Assembly: GCA_028875135.1 (NCBI GenBank)
Contig: JAPPFQ010000147.1
Coordinates: forward strand, 1 to 7,860
Source: Acidobacteriota bacterium
Lineage (GTDB): Bacteria; Acidobacteriota; Terriglobia; Versatilivoradales; Versatilivoraceae
Length of the DNA: 7,860 nt
Direction: 5' to 3'
How positions within the stretch are numbered: position 1 is the first letter of the stretch; each line of letters starts with the position of its first letter. A program made the translations under genes and the position numbers. This document shows, piece after piece, positions 5,784 through 7,860 of this stretch. The notes under the pieces were generated by a model. That model had not been told where the DNA came from, did no database searches, and saw nothing but the letters and a program-made list of their open reading frames with translations.

Positions 5784-6302
5784 GTGTTCCGGACAAGCGC
5801 CAAGATCCTCTCGCTGGAGGCCTTGCGGCCTCTGGTGACAGACCTGAAGCAGCGTGGCCGCCAGGTGGTGCTGGCCAACGGATGCTTCGACTGGCTCCAC
5901 GTGGGCCACGTCCGCTACCTGCGGGAGGCGCGGCAATTGGGGGACTGCCTGGTGGTTGCGGTCAATGCCGATGCCTCGGTGCGGGCGCTCAAGGGGCCTC
6001 CTCGCCCCCTGATGCCCCAGCAGGAACGAGCGGAAATCCTGGCCGCGCTGTCCTGCGTGGACTACGTGCTGGTCTTCGAGGAACTGAACGTGGAACGGGT
6101 GCTTCGCACGCTGCAGCCACACATTCACTGCAAGGGAACCGACTACAGCGAGCAGACGGTTCCCGAGCGAGAGGTGGTGCTCTCCTACGGTGGACGAATC
6201 GCCATAGCCGGAGATCCCAAGGACCACTCCACCCGAAGCCTGCTGAAGGGACTGATGCGGACCCGGGGGCCGACCGCCTCCAAGGGGAAGAAGGATCGAT
6301 GA
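5784..6302 (+). CDS. rfaE2: D-glycero-beta-D-manno-heptose 1-phosphate adenylyltransferase (HldC / HldE domain II)
   Basis: This enzyme joins AMP from ATP to heptose 1-phosphate, giving ADP-D-glycero-beta-D-manno-heptose, the donor for the heptosyltransferases. It is a small cytoplasmic nucleotidyltransferase of the cytidylyltransferase-like fold. The 172 residues suit a stand-alone form. ANGCFDWLHVGHVRYL (31-46) includes the HxGH-type ATP site (H39, H42). NADASVRALKG (61-71) and the following QQERAEILAAL (79-89) are standard. KGTDY (117-121), GGRI (136-139) and a DHSTRSLL segment (147-154), equivalent to the C-terminal nucleotide-binding motif, complete it. The last dozen residues are a basic, low-complexity tail. 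In many proteobacteria this domain is fused to the kinase; here the two are separate genes with a repeat-bearing gap between them. The start is GTG with AAGGAG upstream, and the stop overlaps the next gene by ATGA. Confidence 0.92.
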   Translation: MFRTSAKILSLEALRPLVTDLKQRGRQVVLANGCFDWLHVGHVRYLREARQLGDCLVVAVNADASVRALKGPPRPLMPQQERAEILAALSCVDYVLVFEELNVERVLRTLQPHIHCKGTDYSEQTVPEREVVLSYGGRIAIAGDPKDHSTRSLLKGLMRTRGPTASKGKKDR

Positions 6303-7354
6303 ACCGGATTCTGATCATCAAGCTGGGTTCGATCGGGGACGTGGTCCACACGCTTCCCGCCCTCTCGGACTTGAGGTCCTCTTTTCCCCGGGCCCGGATC
6401 GACTGGCTGGTCGAGAAGCAGGCAGCAGTCCTGCTGCGAAACCATCCCTGCCTCGACCGGGTGATTGAAGTCGATACCCGAAAGTGGAGGCGAGGCCTGT
6501 GGCGGCCCCGGACCTGGCGCGAGATCCACCGTTGCCACAGCCGGATGAAGCAGGAACGGTACGAGGTGGCCTTTGATTTCCAGGGACTCTGGAAGTCGGC
6601 TGCCTTCGGCCTCTTTTCCGGCGCCCGGTTGCTGGTAGGATTCGACAAGCCTCACCTCAAAGAGCCCGGTTGCCGTTTCCTCTATGGCAGGCGGGTGTCG
6701 CCGGACCCCGCCACCCCCCACGTCAGCGACCTGCATCGAGCGTTGGCGGCCAGCCAGGGAGCCACCCGGGGCCAAGGGGGGGGTGAGCTGGAAGTGGAAG
6801 AGTCCGACCGGGCCTATGTCGAGGTGCAGCTGGCCCAGCGCCGCCTGCAAGAGTTCATCATCCTCAATCCCGGAGGAGGCTGGGTGACCAAGAACTGGTC
6901 TCCGTCCAACTATGGCCTTCTCCACCATCGAATCCGTCGGGAGCTGGGTCTGAAGACGCTTCTGACCTGGGGCCCGGGAGAAGAGGACCTGGTCCGGGAA
7001 GTGATGGCCGCCTGTCCGGGCGACCCGCCCTCGACCTTTTCGACCACCCTGCCCCAGTTCATCGCCCTGGCCCGGCGAGCTCGCCTGTTCGTGGGGGGCG
7101 ACACCGGGCCGCTGCACCTGGCCGCCGCCTGCCGGACGCCGGTGGTCGGGATCTTCGGTCCGACCGATCCCCTCCGGAACGGTTCCCCTCACCCGGACGA
7201 CCTGGCGGTTTTCCACCCGGTTCCCTGCGGTCCCTGCTACAAGAGGACCTGTCGCAAGTACCGGCGCCAGTGCATGACTCTGGTCACGGTGGACCAGGTC
7301 TTCGACGCGGTGGTAAGGCGGCTGCGGCAACCCCGGGGCCAGGGTTCTACCTGA
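6299..7354 (+). CDS. waaC: GT9 heptosyltransferase, WaaC-like (LPS heptosyltransferase I)
   Basis: This protein likely transfers the first heptose from ADP-heptose to Kdo-lipid A at the inner membrane. The 351 residues show the GT-B plan. ILIIKLGSIGDVVHTLPAL (4-22) has the catalytic-type Asp14 and is characteristic of WaaC-like enzymes. FQGLWKSAAFG (94-104) lies in the N-domain. ILNPGGGWVTKNWS (188-201) and GGDTGPLHLAAA (266-277) form the donor site, followed by FGPTDP (286-291). Unlike E. coli WaaC it has four cysteines near the C-terminus (C310, C313, C318, C325), resembling the cluster in waaF here. The start ATG overlaps the rfaE2 stop (ATGA) with GAAGGA three bases before it. A longer open frame from upstream is rejected because the Rossmann strand begins at residue 3. 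A G8 run at 6776-6783 falls in a variable linker (about 155-165). Exact acceptor assignment is less certain than the family. Confidence 0.85.
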   Translation: MNRILIIKLGSIGDVVHTLPALSDLRSSFPRARIDWLVEKQAAVLLRNHPCLDRVIEVDTRKWRRGLWRPRTWREIHRCHSRMKQERYEVAFDFQGLWKSAAFGLFSGARLLVGFDKPHLKEPGCRFLYGRRVSPDPATPHVSDLHRALAASQGATRGQGGGELEVEESDRAYVEVQLAQRRLQEFIILNPGGGWVTKNWSPSNYGLLHHRIRRELGLKTLLTWGPGEEDLVREVMAACPGDPPSTFSTTLPQFIALARRARLFVGGDTGPLHLAAACRTPVVGIFGPTDPLRNGSPHPDDLAVFHPVPCGPCYKRTCRKYRRQCMTLVTVDQVFDAVVRRLRQPRGQGST

Positions 7355-7371
7355 GAAAGTCGGAACGCCTC

Positions 7372-7860
7372 ATGCTGCCGATCCTCAACCGCGTCCGCGT
7401 CCCCGCCGGCTTTCTCCTGGCCGGCCTCTATTTCTGGCTGGCGCACCCTGCCTGGCCCCTCTGGCTGGCGGGAATCGCTCTGGCCTTCCTGGGAATGCTC
7501 TTTCGCGGATGGGCCGCCGGCCACGTCCGCAAGAACGACCAACTGGCCGTCTCCGGACCTTACTCCTTCACCCGTCATCCTCTCTACCTGGGCAGCTTCG
7601 TGATCGGCCTGGGATTCAGCCTGGCTGGAAGCAGCCTGACGATCCTGGTCCTGTTTCTGGCCTGTTTCTTGCTTCTATACCTTCCGGCCATGCGCGCCGA
7701 GGAGGAGCGCCTGAAACACCTGTTCCCCGCCCGCTATCCGGATTACCGGAAGACCGTCCCCATCATTCTCCCCACCCGCAGGCCGGCCAGCCGCGGCCCA
7801 GCCCCCTTCATCCTGCAAAACAACCCGCGCAACCCCGAGTACCGGGTGGTGGTTGGATTT
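7372..7860 (+). CDS. Membrane methyltransferase, ICMT/PEMT-like (partial, runs off the right edge)
   Basis: 163 residues are present and the frame is still open at the window end. Hydrophobic segments at about 11-24, 28-45 and 72-106 indicate an integral membrane protein, the last probably a helical pair. The family signature of isoprenylcysteine carboxyl methyltransferase and phospholipid methyltransferases is clear: GHVRKN (50-55), SGPYSFTRHPLYLGS (61-75) and, after the last helices, EEERLKHLFPARYPDYRKTVP (split as EEERLKHLF, 110-118, and PDYRKTVP, 123-130). In studied relatives the RHPxY and Glu-Glu regions help bind S-adenosylmethionine. The protein continues past the usual core with a PRNPEYRVVVGF stretch (152-163). 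The start ATG is 17 bases after the waaC stop with only a weak GGA before it; co-transcription with waaC is likely. Bacterial members are annotated by similarity and their substrates are mostly unknown, so prenylcysteine should not be assumed. The LPS context makes a lipid or envelope substrate attractive, but that is inference. Confidence 0.8.
   Translation, partial: MLPILNRVRVPAGFLLAGLYFWLAHPAWPLWLAGIALAFLGMLFRGWAAGHVRKNDQLAVSGPYSFTRHPLYLGSFVIGLGFSLAGSSLTILVLFLACFLLLYLPAMRAEEERLKHLFPARYPDYRKTVPIILPTRRPASRGPAPFILQNNPRNPEYRVVVGF

Noticed and set aside
5882..6298. A longer N-terminus for the waaC-like gene, open in frame from 5882
   Set aside because: It overlaps rfaE2 in another frame, and the heptosyltransferase fold starts within a few residues of the ATG at 6299.
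1..7860. A defence system, prophage or insertion sequence
   Set aside because: All recognised genes are LPS core genes plus one methyltransferase. No transposase, integrase, nuclease or terminal inverted repeats were found.

Overview
This window is a one-directional (+ strand), GC-rich cluster for the inner core of lipopolysaccharide (LPS), from a Gram-negative bacterium. All eight protein genes read left to right. The set of late lipid A, Kdo and heptose genes requires an outer membrane carrying LPS. The mixture of a separate heptose kinase and adenylyltransferase, four-cysteine heptosyltransferases and an isoprenylcysteine-methyltransferase-like gene makes me suspect an uncultured Acidobacteriota or a similar non-proteobacterial lineage. 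That placement is inference, not proof.

Layout. Bases 1-439 hold no convincing gene. They contain homopolymer runs, paired GCTGCG repeats, a GC-rich hairpin, a C10 tract able to form a G-quadruplex on the opposite strand, and a weak candidate promoter. Block 1 (440-3863) is waaA-lpxK-waaF: Kdo transferase, lipid A 4'-kinase and heptosyltransferase II. Both junctions are 4-base stop/start overlaps. A 158-base gap with a hairpin follows. Block 2 (4022-5613) is gmhB-rfaE1 (heptose bisphosphate phosphatase and heptose-7-phosphate kinase), again with a 4-base overlap. A 170-base gap follows, containing an inverted pair of heptanucleotide repeat arrays. Block 3 (5784 to the right edge) is rfaE2-waaC, joined by a 4-base overlap, followed 17 bases later by a membrane methyltransferase of the ICMT/PEMT type that runs off the window.

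How the genes work together. LpxK makes lipid IVA and WaaA adds Kdo to it. RfaE1, GmhB and RfaE2 make ADP-D-glycero-beta-D-manno-heptose from heptose 7-phosphate. The WaaC-like and WaaF-like enzymes then transfer heptose to the Kdo-lipid A acceptor. Two usual pathway members, GmhA (sedoheptulose-7-phosphate isomerase) and HldD (ADP-heptose 6-epimerase), are not seen here.

I do not see a new defence or mobile system. The points most worth a second look are the methyltransferase attached to the heptose genes, the heptad repeat element between the two halves of the split HldE function, the shared four-cysteine motif in both heptosyltransferases, and a possible four-codon leader ORF overlapping the TTG start of waaA.
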